64,000 bases of DNA from Manihot esculenta (lineage: Eukaryota > Streptophyta > Magnoliopsida > Malpighiales > Euphorbiaceae): positions 9,448,994 to 9,512,993 of the forward strand of contig NC_035164.2 of the NCBI RefSeq assembly GCF_001659605.2, written 5' to 3'. Made by a program: the position numbers and the translations under genes. Below are positions 46,235-59,650 of this stretch, one piece after another. Position 1 is the stretch's first letter, and every line of letters begins with the position of its first letter. The notes beneath the pieces were generated by a model. That model saw only the letters and a program-made list of their open reading frames with translations, had not been told where the DNA came from and did not search any database.

Positions 46235-48254
46235 TGTAACAGCCCGGAAATCGAACTGCCACCGGTACTAGGATCCAGATCGACTTAAGGTCGCCGGGAC
46301 CCGTAGTAAGCCTGCTATCCTGACTGTGCACCTGTGACAGCCCATACATGATCATATATTTTCTGTAAAACACATAAAACTTTTCTTCATTCCAAGGCTT
46401 AACCTGTGCATGCACTATCTCTGTTCTCTACCAATCCCTACTAGAGCTCCTCATTGCTCTAGGCGGATAAAACTCATAATGTTAAGCCTGGTTTTCTCAT
46501 AAATATACAACAATATATATAAACATAAACTGATCATGTGAAAACACAAAAAGGGATTACAACTCTTATACCACTGTACACATACATTATCTCTTTACAT
46601 TTACATGTCCACACTGACTAACTATTACAAACTATAAACTCTTCCTGTACCCTGCTGACTTCCCTCTGAATTCTGAACCTGCACAACTGGAGTTAGGGGA
46701 GAGGGATGAGCTACTATAGCCCAGTGAGTAGAACAGTAATAAAGAACAGGTGATAAAACATGCTTTCATGCAATGTATCACATCACAAGTAATCACATCT
46801 CAGCATGGACGGATCAACACTCCCTCTATACCATATGCCTGGTCCCCGTAGGGCTGTTCCAGGTCTTTGTGCCTGTGCCTGGTCCCCGTAGGGCTGTTCC
46901 AGGTCTTTATGCCTGGTCCCTGTAGGGCTGTTCCAGGTCTTTCCTCTGAGGGCTATTGAATCCTGACTATGTCCATACAGTCATAAAATCAAGGATAAAT
47001 GCAATGCATCATCTTCGTGTACACTAATGCACTCACCCTCTAGCATATTCATGATGCATGAAGTATGATAAAATATGCATGTCTCATATTCAAACATTAA
47101 GTTCAGTTCCACTCACCTCGGGTTGACTCTGAACTGACTCTGCAGGTTCTGAAACTGGACTCACTGCTGATCTCCCTGATTCCTCTGGTCCGTACCTACA
47201 CAGGTGGACTCAAATGAGGGACCAAACTCACTCACGAACATTTCTAAGAAACTCCCCAAAACCCTTCTAAACCATCCTAGAACATTCACAGAAAACATGC
47301 AAAAGAAAGCTGGACAGGGCACTTTCGGCGGCAGGTTCGGCGGCCGAAACCCCTCTCCAGAGACGAAACTCATGCATGTTCGGCGGCACCTTCGGCGGCC
47401 GAAGGTCTCGTCCAGAGACGAAACTCACATGCTTTCGGCGGCCGAACTCCCTCTTTCGGCGGCCGAAAGTCCCTTTCTAAACCGAAAGCTTAGCGTTCGG
47501 GGGCAAGCTTTGGCAGCCTAAACTGCCTCCAAGCATGTTCGGCGGCCGAACCTGGTTTTGTCCAGGGGACAGAACCTTGCTCTGTTTCATGCAAACTTTG
47601 CCCAAAAACCTACAACATGCATCTCAACTACTCCCAACTAGCACATACACATATATATGCACAAAGGGGTCTCAAACTATCCTAAACCCCAAACAAACAT
47701 AGCACATAACACTTAAACATCAGGATCTGTACTTACCTCTTCTAAACAAGAGATTACACGATCCTAACGTGGAGATAGAGAGAAATCCGTTCTCAAACTC
47801 TCCAAGCTTCAAACTTTGTTCTTTTTGCTTAAAACCTTCAAAAATCATCAAAACTCTTAAAACCTTGGAAAGATTTGAAGGAAATCATAAAAACCATGAA
47901 AGTCAACGTGAGAGAGGCTGGAACTCACCTCTGGCTGCAAGTGGAGGAGAAATAGCCTCCTTCCACCGACCCTTGGCCCTTTTATAGGTGGCTGGCCAGA
48001 CCACCTTCGGCAGCCGAACGTGAATCCGAAACCATGCAATGTTCGGCAGCCGAAAGTGACCTTCGGCGGCCGAACCTTTGCATTTCTCCCTTGTTGCTTT
48101 TCTTTCAAAACTCATTTCCTTTCACACTTGAAAACATTCAAACCTCGTTAAAACACATCGGAAAACATATGTATTACCCTTCTCGAGGGTTCCGACACTC
48201 GAGATTCCACCGAACTACAGGAATTCCGAGGCCGGACTCGAGCTGGATATTACA
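46235..48254 (-). mobile_element. D 3' LTR (left)
   Basis: The LTR 5' tip is at 48254 (complement TGTAATATCCAGC) and the 3' tip at 46235. TATA complement at 47980-47986, palindromes at about 48003-48078 and 47325-47545, hairpin units at about 46846-46940. Confidence 0.96.
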
Positions 48255-48291
48255 TTCTCCCCCCCTTAAGCACATTCGTCCCCGAATGTCC
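48255..48291 (-). promoter_or_regulatory. D polypurine tract and hairpin
   Basis: On the minus strand this is GACATTCG-GGGA-CGAATGTG followed by CTTAAGGGGGGGAGAA, directly before the 3' LTR. Confidence 0.88.
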
Positions 48292-48333
48292 CTATCACAA
48301 CATAAAACACATAGAAAAGGGGAAAAACTAACC

Positions 48334-51300
48334 TTAAAACAGATATGAGTACTGTTGGAGCATAGACTCCCGTGTCTCCCAGGTGCACTCTTCTAGATTG
48401 TGGTGGTTCCATAGGACTTTCACCATTGGTATCTCCTTGTTTCTCAGCTTTCTGATCTGGGTGTCTAAGATCCGCACTGGCTGCTCTACATAGGTGAGAT
48501 CACTTAAGATTTCCACCTCAGGTTCACTAAGAACCTTCTCTGGATCTGACACAAACTTCCTCAACATAGAAACATGGAATACCGGGTGAATTCTTTCCAT
48601 AGAGGTAGGTAAATCCAGCTTATACGACACATTTCCGATCCTTTGCAAAATCTCAAAGGGACCAATGTACCGTGGGGCCAGTTTACCCTTCTTTCCAAAG
48701 CGAACCACTCCCTTCATTGGAGACACCTTTAACAATACCATATCCCCCTCCTGGAACTCTATCTGTTTCCTACGGATGTCTGCATAGCTTTTTTGTCTGC
48801 TAACAGCTGTCTTGATCCTCTCTCTGATGATAGGCACTAACTTGCTGGTAATCTCAACTAGCTCTGGCCCTGCAAGAGCCTTCTCTCCTACCTCTTCCCA
48901 GCAAACAGGTGTTCGGCACTTTCTCCCATACAAAGCTTCATAAGGGGCCATCCCTATGCTAGCATGATGGCTGTTGTTGTAGGCAAACTCCACCAGAGGT
49001 AGATGCTGCCTCCAAGAACCGCCAAAGTCTAACACACACATTCTCAGCATATCTTCTATGGTCTAGATGGTCCTCTCTGACTGACCGTCTGTCTGTGGAT
49101 GGAAAGCAGTACTGAAATCCAATCTTGTACCCATAGCAGCTTGCAGACTCCGCCAAAACCTGGAGGTGAACTGCGGTCCTCTATCAGATACTATTGACAC
49201 TGGAACTCCATGCAGCTTGACTATCTCTTCTACATACACCTGTGCTAGCTTGTCCACAGAATAGTTACTCCTGACTGGAATGAAGTGGGCAGATTTAGTG
49301 AGTCTATCCACAATCACCCATATGGAGTCTAGCCTGTTGGACGTCACCGGTAACCCCACTACAAAATCAATAGCTATGTTCTCCCAGTTCCACTCTGGAA
49401 TTGGCAGTGGGTTCAGCATTCCAGTCGGCTTTTGGTGTTCTAGTTTCACCCTTTGACATGTCTCGCAGGCTGACACGAACTGTGCCACTTCTTTCTTCAT
49501 TGCTGGCCACCAATATACTCTTCTCAGGTCTTGATACATCTTGGTGGCTCCAGGGTGAACGCTATATCTTGCATTATGAGCTTCCCTCATAATGTCTTCC
49601 TTTAAACTGGCGTCATCTGGTACACATAATCTCTTACCGTGACGAAGAATTCCCTCACTGTCAAATCTGAACTCTGCACTGTTGCCAGACTGAACAGTCC
49701 TGGCAATCTTCACTAACTCAGGGTCTTCGTGCTGTTTCAGAGCCACTTGCTCTAGAAACACTGGTGTAACTCTCATCTGTGCAATCAAAGCACCTGTACC
49801 AGACAACTGCAACTATAGTCCTTCATCCATGAGTCTATAAAAGTCCTTCACCACTGGTCTTCTCTCTACTGCAATGTGGGATAAACTGCCAGGTGATTTC
49901 CGGCTTAAGGCATCAGCTACAACATTAGCCTTACCCGGATGATACTGGATCTTACACTCGTAATCACTGAGCAATTCTACCCACCGTCTCTGCCTCAAGT
50001 TTAACTCTCTTTGACTCAAGATGTGCTGCAGGGCTTTTATGATCCGTATAGATCTCACACTTTACCCCATAGAGTTAATGCCTCCACATCTTAAGTGCAA
50101 AGATAACAGCTGCCATCTCAAGATCGTGTGTCGGGTAGTTGAGCTCGTGCTTCTTCAACTGTCTAGAAGCATAAGCTATCACTTTATCATTCTGCATTAA
50201 CACACAACCTAATCCCACTCGGGATGCATCACAGAACACTGTGAAGTCTTCATCATTAATCGGCAGAGCTAACACCGGTGCTGAAGTCAACCACCTCTTC
50301 AACTCTTCAAAACTCACATCACAACCCTCTGACCATACAAATTTTTTATTCTTTCTGGTCAGTCTGGTCATAGGAGCAGCTATTTTTGAAAAATCCTGAA
50401 TGAACCTCCGATAGTAGCCTGCCAAACCCAGAAAACTCTTGATCTCGGTCACTGTTGTGGGTGTAGGCCAATTGGCTACTGCCTCTACCTTCTTGGGATC
50501 TACTGCTATTCCTTTCTCTGAGACTACATGTCCCAAAAAGGCAATGCTCCTTAGCCAGAACTCGCACTTGGAGAACTTGGCATACAAGCCATGCTCTCTC
50601 AAGGTTTGCAACACTATCCTCAGATGCTGGGCATGTTCCTCGGCATTCCTGGAGTACACCAAGATATCATCTATAAAGACGATCACAAAACGATCCAAGT
50701 ACTCCCTGAAAACCCTGTTCATGAGATCCATGAATGCTGCAGGGGCATTAGTCAACCCGAACGGCATCACTAGGAACTCATAATGCCCATATCTGGTCCT
50801 AAAAGCAGTTTTGGATACATCTCCTTCCCTGATCTTCAACTGGTGGTATCCGGATCTCAGATCTATTTTAGAAAAGCAACCTGCTCCTGACAGTTGGTCA
50901 AATAGATCATCGATCCTGGGTAAAGGATACTTGTTTTTAATAGTGACTTTGTTCAACTGTCTGTAGTCGACACAAAGTCTAAGAGGTCCATCCTTCTTTC
51001 TGACAAATAATACTGGAGCACCCCAGGGTGAGGTACTCGGGCGGATGAAACCCTTAGCTACCAAATCCTGCAACTGTTCTTTCAACTCTCTCAACTCTGC
51101 TGGTGCCATCCGGTAGGGAGGAATAGAGATCGGTCTAGCACCGGGCATCAACTCTATCTCGAACTCTATGTCCCTATCGGGTGGTAGTCCTGGAAGCTCT
51201 TCAGGAAACACATCTGGGAAGTCGTTCACAACTGGTACTGAGGACGGTTCCCTAACCTGACTGTCTAGCTCTCTCACATAAGCTAGGAACCCCTGACAAC

Positions 51301-53279
51301 CCTTCCTCAACATCCTACGAGCCTGGAGGGCTGATATCAAACCCCTAGGTGTTCCTCTCCTGTCTCCTCTGAAGACACACTCTGACCCATCCTGGTCTCT
51401 GAGACTCACTACCTTGTCCCTGCAGTGCAAGGTAGCACTATAGGTAGATAACCAATCCATCCCTAGAATGACATCAAAATCTGTCAACTCTAGAACCACA
51501 AGGTCAGCTGGAAGGCATCTATCCTCAATAAACACTGGACTGAACTGACAGACTGACTCTGCCAATGATGGGTCACATCTAGGTCCACTGACCCAAAGAG
51601 TACACTCTAACTCGGAGACTATCAACCCCAATCTCTCTGCGGCTCTATAAGAAATGAAAGAATGAGAAGCACCGGGGTCCATTAAAGCATACACCTCTGA
51701 ACACCCAATGATGAGAGTACCTGACACCACTGTGTTCGAAGTGTCTGCCTCCTGTTGCGTCATGGTGAAAATCCGTGCTGGGGCTGATGGACCTGCACCT
51801 CGAGAACCCATCCCTGATGAAGAGGCTGCCCCTCTTCCTCTACCTCTGCCACTGCTTGGTGGACGGACTGAAGCTGCTGACTGGACGACACTACCTGAGG
51901 TCATCTGCTGGGATGGTGTAACCAAAGTCGCCTGAGGACATTCCCGTGCATAATGTCCCTCCTGCCCACATCTATAGCAGGCTGTAGATCCCAGCAAACA
52001 AGCTCCGCTATGTGGTCTCCCACACCTATTGCAAACTGGAATATCTGTGCCAGAACTGGAGCCGCTCCTCATTCCCAGACCCGTTTTAATCCGGTTCCAG
52101 AACTTGCCTCTCTTTCCTCTGAATTTGTCCCATCTCTTCTTACTCGCACTTGCTGTACTCTGTGCGGAGGAACCTGGTTTCGTACCAGAAGACTGTGCCT
52201 TTGGTTGATTGACTACTCCTTGACTTATGGCACTGGCCTCCATCTTTCTAGCAGCATCCACAATGGAGTGGAAACTCTCCTTCTCCGCGTGGAGAATCAA
52301 AGAGAAATACTGGGGATGAAGCCTTGTGGCATATCTCTTTGCCTTCTTCTGATCTGTATCATACGCCTGACCCACGTATGGTAACAATTTCAGGAACTTA
52401 TCTGTATATTCATCAACACTCATCTCCTCCGTCTGTCTCAACTGCTCAAACTCCACAACCTTTAGCTCCCTGGAACTGTCAGGGAAAGCCCACCCAGCAA
52501 ATTCGTTGGCGAACTCTTCCCATGTCATACTGTCAATTCTGGGGTCCACATAGTTCTTGAACCATTCTCTGGCTTTCTTGCACTTTAAAGTGAACCCTGC
52601 CATCTCAATGGCCCTGCTCTCATCTGCTCCCAACTCGCTTGTTATCATTCTGACTGCACTGAGATACTCAAAGGGATCATCTCCCGTATTGAATTTAGGA
52701 GCATCCAACTTTAAGTACTCAGTCATCTTCACCTTAGTTCCCCCTGAAGAACTGGGTTATGCTTCAACAACAGGGGCTGCTGGTTCAGGTGGTGGTGGTG
52801 GAGGTACTGTTTCTCTGACTTCAGGCTGTACTGGACTTGGATGAAAAGGTGGGGGTGGATACATGTGATATGGTGGATAAAAGGAAGGATAGGGCATATA
52901 TGGCATGTAGGGTGGATATGGGGCAAAGCTAGAGTAATCCGACGTGCCTCCCATCGGATACTCTGAGCCCTGAGGAAAGGGTGGATAGCCAAACCCTGAG
53001 GCATGTGCGCCTCCCTGGGACTCCCCCATACCTTCTTCTGACCTTCCTATACCCATACTGACCTCTCTCCTCTGATCCTCCTCCATAGAAACTCTCTCTT
53101 CGTCTGATCTTCCCCCTCTGCCTATTCCTCTTCTGCTCTCGTCAGAAGACCTTCTAGGGTCTCTTGACGTTCCCTCCCTGCTTGACCTGTGAGATCGGCA
53201 AGGCAGGTGGACGAGCAGCTGTACCCTCACTTACAGGTGGGACTCCAGTCAATCTCGCGGATCGACGAGTTCCTCGCAT
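48334..53279 (-). pseudogene. gag-pol: D Gag-Pol polyprotein, broken
   Basis: It starts at the [15 protein letters not shown] (53279) and ends QQYSYLF. Domains match F in order: gag, [14 protein letters not shown] knuckle, protease [20 protein letters not shown], RNase [12 protein letters not shown], and integrase with DFVVGLP, SDRGPQF and [11 protein letters not shown]. Lesions relative to F: an 8-bp deletion between 53196 and 53197 (frameshift), TAA at 52757-52759, TAA at 50075-50077 (Tyr in F), a 1-bp insertion in the C run at 50031-50033, TAG at 49813-49815 (Gln) and TAG at 49063-49065 (Gln). The RT domain itself is unbroken, but no complete polyprotein can be made. Confidence 0.95.
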
Positions 53280-53290
53280 CTTAACTCTCT

Positions 53291-55023
53291 CTGGAAAACA
53301 ACACATCACAGCGCACATAAGCAACACATATCAGCATACATCACATATAAACTAATGCACATGTATGAAGCATGGCATTACACATCAGCATATAGCGACA
53401 GGACTGACATCCTATCCCAGTGGACATGTTTCCCTATGGTGCCTAACCTGCTAAAACCTCTATAGGCCCAACTCTGTCTATATAGGTCCGACCATGTGAA
53501 CCTAATGCTCTGATACCAATCTGTAACAGCCCGGAAACCGAACTGCCACCTGCACTAGGATCCAGATCGACTTAAGGTCGCCGGGACCCGTAGTAAGCCT
53601 GCTATCCTGACTGTGCACCTGTGACAGCCCATACATGATCATATATTTTCTGTAAAACACATAAAACTTTTCTTCATTCCAAGGCTTAACCTGTGCATGC
53701 ACTATCTCTGTTCTCTACCAATCCCTACTAGAGCTCCTCATTGCTCTAGGCGGATAAAACTCATAATGTTAAGCCTGGTTTTCTCATAAATATACAACAA
53801 TATATATAAACATAAACTGATCATGTGAAAACACAAAAAGGGATTACAACTCTTATACCACTGTACACATACATTATCTCTTTACATTTACATGTCCACA
53901 CTGACTAACTATTACAAACTATAAACTCTTCCTGTACCCTGCTGACTTCCTTCTGAATTCTGAACCTGCACAACTGGAGTTAGGGGAGAGGGATGAGCTA
54001 CTATAGCCCAGTGAGTAGAACAGTAATAAAGAACAGGTGATAAAACATGCTTTCATGCAATGTATCACATCACAAGTAATCACATCTCAGCATGGACGGA
54101 TCAACACTCCCTCTATACCATATGCCTGGTCCCCGTAGGGCTGTTCCAGGTCTTTGTGCCTGTGCCTGGTCCCCGTAGGACTGTTCCAGGTCTTTATGCC
54201 TGGTCCCTGTAGGGCTGTTCCAGGTCTTTCCTCTGAGGGCTATTGAATCCTGACTATGTCCATACAGTCATAAAATCAAGGATAAATGCAATGCATCATC
54301 TTCGTGTACACTAATGCACTCACCCTCTAGCATATTCATGATGCATGAAGTATGATAAAATATGCATGTCTCATATTCAAACATTAAGTTCAGTTCCACT
54401 CACCTCGGGTTGACTCTGAACTGACTCTGCAGGTTCTGAAACTGGACTCACTGCTGATCTCCCTGATTCCTCTGGTCCGTACCTACACAGGTGGACTCAA
54501 ATGAGGGACCAAACTCACTCACGAACATTTCTAAGAAACTCCCCAAAACCCTTCTAAACCATCCTAGAACATTCACAGAAAACATGCAAAAGAAAGCTGG
54601 ACAGGGCACTTTCGGCGGCAGGTTCGGCGGCCGAAACCCCTCTCCAGAGACGAAACTCATGCATGTTCGGCGGCACCTTCGGCGGCCGAAGGTCTCGTCC
54701 AGAGACGAAACTCACATGCTTTCGGCGGCCGAACTCCCTCTTTCGGCGGCCGAAAGTCCCTTTCTAAACCGAAAGCTTAGCGTTCGGGGGCAAGCTTTGG
54801 CAGCCGAAACTGCCTCCAAGCATGTTCGACGGCCGAACCTGGTTTTGTCCAGGGGACAGAACCTTGCTCTGTTTCATGCAAAATTTGCCCAAAAACCTAC
54901 AACATGCATCTCAACTACTCCCAACTAGCACATACACATATATATGCACAAAGGGGTCTCAAACTATCCTAAACCCCAAACAAACATAGCACATAACACT
55001 TAAACATCAGGATCTGTACTTAC
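53291..55023 (-). other. Predicted leader intron of D
   Basis: On the minus strand the donor is AAGAG|GTAAGTAC (first intron base 55023) and the acceptor TGTTTTCCAG (last intron base 53291), about a dozen bases before the gag ATG. The placement equals that in E1, E2 and F. Confidence 0.5.
53507..53518 (-). promoter_or_regulatory. Primer-binding site of D
   Basis: Minus strand TGGTATCAGAGC, three bases from the 5' LTR end. The bases after it (ATTAGG) differ from the CCTAGG of the other elements. Confidence 0.93.
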
Positions 55024-55541
55024 CTCTTCTAAACAAGAGATTACACGATCCTAACGTGGAGATAGAGAGAAATCCGTTCTCAAACTCTCCAAGCTTCAAA
55101 CTTTGTTCTTTTTGCTTAAAACCTTCAAAAATCATCAAAACTCTTAAAACCTTGGAAAGATTTGAAGGAAATCATAAAAACCATGAAAGTCAACATGAGA
55201 GAGGCTGGAACTCACCTCTGGCTGCAAGTGGAGGAGAAATAGCCTCCTTCCACCGACCCTTGGCCCTTTTATAGGTGGCTGGCCAAACCACCTTCGGCAG
55301 CCGAACGTGAATCCGAAACCATGCAATGTTCGGCGGCCGAAAGTGACCTTCGGCGGCCGAACCTTTGCATTTCTCCCTTGTTGCTTTTCTTTCAAAACTC
55401 ATTTCCTTTCACACTTGAAAACATTCAAACCTCGTTAAAACACATCGGAAAACATATGTATTACCCTTCTCGAGGGTTCCGACACTCGAGATTCCACTGA
55501 ACTACAGGAATTTTGAGGCCGGACTCGAGCCGGATATTACA
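53522..55541 (-). mobile_element. D 5' LTR (right)
   Basis: 2,020 bp; the 5' tip is at 55541. TATA complement at 55267-55273 lies next to a TGGCC(A)-centred palindrome. Palindromes lie at about 55290-55363 and 54610-54840, and three hairpin units at about 54122-54228. Confidence 0.96.
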
Positions 55542-55546
55542 ATCAT

Positions 55547-56389
55547 AGCCTTGAAAGTACCAAAGTTTGATGTTTGAAGGCAAGAAAGTCTGACCTAGGA
55601 CAATAAATAAAGGCGCTACTTGGAGGGCAACCCAAGGTGACAGGCTTGCTCAAGCCTGTCTGTCTCTCAAATGTTTTACTTTGATTTTCATTTTTTTTTT
55701 TTTTTTTGTTATCTTCAAACTTGGAGCTAATCATATTTTTTTGTACAAGACTGAGCTTCATAGATATCAAACATGGGCCCTTATGGTTATTTGAGAATTA
55801 TATGGTAAAATTATTTAATTTACTTTCTAATTGCTCCTTACAAGGTAATCTTTTTTAACTGCCTTTATTACTTTACTGTTTTATTTTTACCTCTCACCCT
55901 AACTTACCCTCCTCTTTTCTTCCTCTCATGTCATCGATCTCTCTCTCAACTCTCCCCTCTTTTGCATATTAACGATGGCAAGGACCAAGGCCATCATTTA
56001 AGTGACATCGACAAAGCCCATCAGACCCAAATTGCGATGAGACCATAGAAATGCCATCAGCACCGAAATAGATAGCCGATAAGCAGAAAGCAACATCAGC
56101 CATGGCACCGCGATCAGAAGTGGCCGTACCACCATCGGCGCCTTCTTTGATCGCATACGCAAGCTGAACCAGAAGAGGAATGGGAAGTGAAGCTAGTAAT
56201 TTTAGAGTAATTGAAGAAAAATAAAGAGCAACTAAAAACTACCACTATGATTTTAGAATCTTTCACCGAAAGCAGCAGTGAGGATACTGATTCAGAGCAC
56301 AGTGGTAAAGAGATGGCAATGCCAGCATAGGAAGCTAATGGTAGTAGCAGTAGTGACTGTGCAGTTGTCAAAGTCAGTCAAAAATAACC
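55547..56389 (+). other. Athila-like 3' region, continuation after D
   Basis: Joined to 46234 it continues the frame for a few residues (ALKVPKFDV). AAATAAAGGCGCTACTTGG followed by GAGGCAACCC comes next, a phrase typical of the region after integrase in Athila/Tat elements. A T-run occurs at about 55690-55707. From 55860 to 56390 I see no clear gene; a short MARTKAI-like start near 55974 is stop-ridden. Confidence 0.55.
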
Positions 56390-57897
56390 TTTTTGGTTAT
56401 CCACAATTTTACAACTGTAGATAGTGGTAAAAGGATCGAATCCATAGGGAATTGATACTTACCTATTTTCCTTATCAAGACCAAGTAAATAAACTGAAAA
56501 TAAAGTAAAAGGGGGGTTTTGAGATTGATAAACTAAACTAGAATTAAAAATAGCAAAGTAAAACAAATAATAAAATAAAGGAGATTCAATAATAAGAAAA
56601 ACTCTAGTTGAAGAATTGGATCCACTTCAGTTGTTGAGATTGATTATTGACACTTATATTCTCTTATTTGACTCAATAAATTAGTTATGGAGGTGGAAGA
56701 CGCTTCTTATCTCCATATCCCTCCTTAATCATAGATTAACTAGGGAACGTCCTCTAATTAATCACTAATCAACAAGTTACCAAGGAACGTCCTGGGGGCT
56801 TTTAGCATCTTATAACTGTTAATTGCATTAAGAAATAGAGAGACCTGATTCTAGCTATCCAAACGTATGGTAATCTTGCTAGATTATGCAATCTCCTTGG
56901 TTTTTACACTAAGAGTTACATGTGTTTGAATAATTCAAGTAATTACGGACTTAAAACTATCCAAACTAATAAATTATTACTTTGCAATCAAGAATCAATC
57001 GACTCTATTGATCTAAATAACAAAGTAACAATGAATTACGCATGAAATTGCATAAATATTGATAAATAAAAGAAGAACATAATAGGTTCAGATCTCCCAA
57101 TCCATAAACAACTTGAAGTTTCACTTAACCTTCAACTAGAAACAAAGGTTTCAGCCACTCATGGCTGAAACAAATATAAAAATAAAGAAAGAAAACAAGA
57201 AAGAGGAAGAGGAAGGGCTGGCGGCTGGTGCGCGCAGCTGCTGGTGCAGATTCTGCCGAAGATGGAGTGTTGATCCCAAGATGCCTTGGTTGCTAGTTTG
57301 CTGTCCTTTTATAGCTGAAGAGGTTGCTCTAAGTTCCTTGTTGAGATGGAGTTTTCTTTCCTATTTGAAGTTGAATTCTTGGAAAGCAATTGTATCTTCT
57401 TGAGATTTGGCTTCCTAAATATTTCGGATAAGGTGCTGAGGTGTATTATTGACTTGCTGAGTTGTCCTCACGTGTTTGGGGAGGAGAAGATCTCTTGAAG
57501 ATTTGAAATTCGAATTTCTCGCAATCTGCTGTCGCAAGTGTTGTTTGCCCGAGTTGTTTGGGCAAACAGCTCGGGCAAACAGTCTGTCTTCCCTACTGTC
57601 TGCGCACTGCTTCTGTCTTGCGGGTCTGTTTGCCCAGTCTATTTGGGCAAATAGTCTGGTCAAACAGCAAATCATTCTTCTCCCATTTCAGCTTCAACTT
57701 GCATTTGGGCAAACGACTTGGGCAAATCAGGCTTATTCTCTTTTGCTCTCTTTTGGGCAGCTTTAAGGCCATTTTTACCAAATTACCCTTTTACACTATT
57801 TTCTGCAAAATAAGATCAAAACCATAAAATTAGGTAGAAAATGTGTAATTTAACATAAATAACAATATGAAAAATGGGTCTAAATTTGGCTTGATCA
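56390..57897 (-). mobile_element. Relic Athila/Tat-type LTR (Z1)
   Basis: On the minus strand it begins TGATCAAGCCAAATTTAG at 57897, directly after GGTGTGGGGGTATT (PPT-like) and the GCTTAAGGACAAGCAA motif that precedes such LTRs. A TATA-like GCTATAAAAGG complement is at about 57306-57316. Near the far end GGATTCGATCC ... CTATCTACAG resembles the end of LTR Z2. The left boundary is approximate. Confidence 0.6.
57540..57726. repeat. TTTGGGCAAA motif cluster in LTR Z1
   Basis: About seven copies of TTTGGGCAAAC, its complement GTTTGCCC, or CGGGCAAACAG occur within 190 bp, close to palindromic themselves. They lie downstream of the predicted U3/TATA order on the minus strand, or upstream of it if that LTR orientation is wrong. 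Confidence 0.7.
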
Positions 57898-59650
57898 AAT
57901 ACCCCCACACCTAGCCCTTTGCTTGTCCTTAAGCAAATAAACTTAGTCAAACAAGCTTACTTTGCTACTTGATCCTTTATTTTCACTTAAGTTCTTACCC
58001 TAGACCCCTACTTTGAAGCATTACGGTGAAGACTGTATGCACTAAGGTTAATTTCCTTTCTCATCGTGTTCCTTTACCTACCATGGTTAGTAATTGTTTT
58101 CCTCATTAGAGAGACTATACATGCACATATTCTTGTTTAGTTTAGACTTTTCCTAGCTCTTAGAGTGATTTACCCTTACTTGAAGCACTTTATTCAGCTT
58201 TTTGCACTTTTATCCTTGCCTGAAAAAGTCACCAATCTTTTGACGCGAGGGTACATATTTGTGATACCCACCCCCGGTTACTTAGTTGGTCATCTGTTCA
58301 TAGTCTTTGACCATTAGAACAATTTTTATTTTGTGCTTTTGAGGTCTTTGCCTTTGCTGAATTTCCTTTTTCTTTTTCTCAATGAATTGGGCAAATCAAC
58401 ACCAATTGCTAAAATAAGTCATATTTCTTTATTCACACATCTTTATTATTCTCTCTAATGAGTAATGTTATATATTTTTCACCATAGCAAGCTCCAAGAT
58501 TCAATTCAAAAGGAAATTCCCAAAAATGAATACAACTCACTACAACTTAGGTTTAAAGAGTCATCATATCAATGGGGTCATGGAAAGAAAGCTTATTTAA
58601 CATAGCCTAAGTGTTTGAGTAAAGCATATCAAAACAGAAAAAAAAAAAAAAAGAAAAAAAACTGTGGCTATGTGTGTGTGAAAAACAAAAATAAAATGAA
58701 AAAATTCACCTGATGAGTGCTTAATTAAAAATTAAAGCTTAAAAGGATATAAAAAAAATAAAAAGTTCATCTTTGTTCATTTCTTTAGTCTTGTTTTTAA
58801 GGTTTGTTTTGAAATATATGAAGTATGGTTCTTATAAAATGGTTGAATAATGAATGCATACTATTCTTAAATTATTTATTACCCTTTGATAAGAGTGACA
58901 CTAAGAGATTGTCTATACCATGTTTTTATGCTAACAATATTCAAGGATAATATCAAAGAAAAAAAAGGGAAAGAAAAAGAAGAAAATGACAGAAGAAAAA
59001 TAGAAAAGAAAAAAAATAATCATTGCACTGCTATGACCCACTCCTCTAATCATTTGGTTATTTAATTATCAACTCGATGGTCCAAGTAGTGCAGTACTTG
59101 GCAACTCTTTAAGGTAATTTTGTAAGGAAAAATCGGTGTTTGGGTGAGTATCACCTTCTTTTGGACCTTTTAAAAACTTGCCCATTGCCTTTAGTGAGGT
59201 GATAATAGGTGAAGCTAGTAGCCACCTGAGCTGAAAAACTTGGGGCAAGTGGCTCAGTAACTATTTGTTTCACGTTCACTTTATCGGTTTCAGACAAGAT
59301 ATAGTAGAAGTGTAATAAAACTCCAAAGTCTTTAATTTTGTTGGTTTAGTCAAGTTTCTAGAGTCTATTCTTTTGAAGAGGTAACTTAATTTTACAAGAT
59401 GACATTTTAATATTTTATATGCTTAAATTAGATTAAGGGCCTACTTTATGTTTTGAGAAATATATTTTAAAGGTGAGAATTGTTGTAGTGAAATTTGGTG
59501 AAACTAAGTTATTTCTGCTAGTATTTTCTTGTATGATGATTTAGTTTTTTAATTTGGACAATTAAATTTAAATTGATTGAACATAGGGCTATTTTTGAAA
59601 ATTTGAAATTCTATGCTTGAGGACAAGCAATGTACAAGTACAGGGAATTT
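57898..59650. other. Spacer between two oppositely oriented PPT-like sites
   Basis: The region is flanked by GGACAAGCAA motifs facing outwards: complement at about 57925 and plus strand at about 59623. The middle is AT-rich with A-runs (58632-58660, 58960-59020) and no open frame. It is best read as decayed 3' internal regions of two Athila/Tat-type elements. Confidence 0.45.

Larger units (their letters stand above)
46235..55541 (-). mobile_element. Ty3/gypsy element D, full length, minus strand
   Basis: Length is 9,307 bp with a perfect duplication ATCAT (46230-46234 and 55542-55546). Both LTRs are 2,020 bp with roughly fifteen differences by eye and no indel, so it is younger than E2 but older than F. 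It is the closest relative of F in protein and LTR. It inserted into the Athila-like remnant. Confidence 0.97.

Noticed and set aside
55974..56370. Start of an Athila gag (MARTK...) or host gene
   Set aside because: Stops interrupt it within eight codons, and no conserved block could be recognised.
57161..57403. Small gene with Lys/Glu-rich start near a TATA-like signal
   Set aside because: It lies inside relic LTR Z1, has no recognisable family, and the composition is simple.
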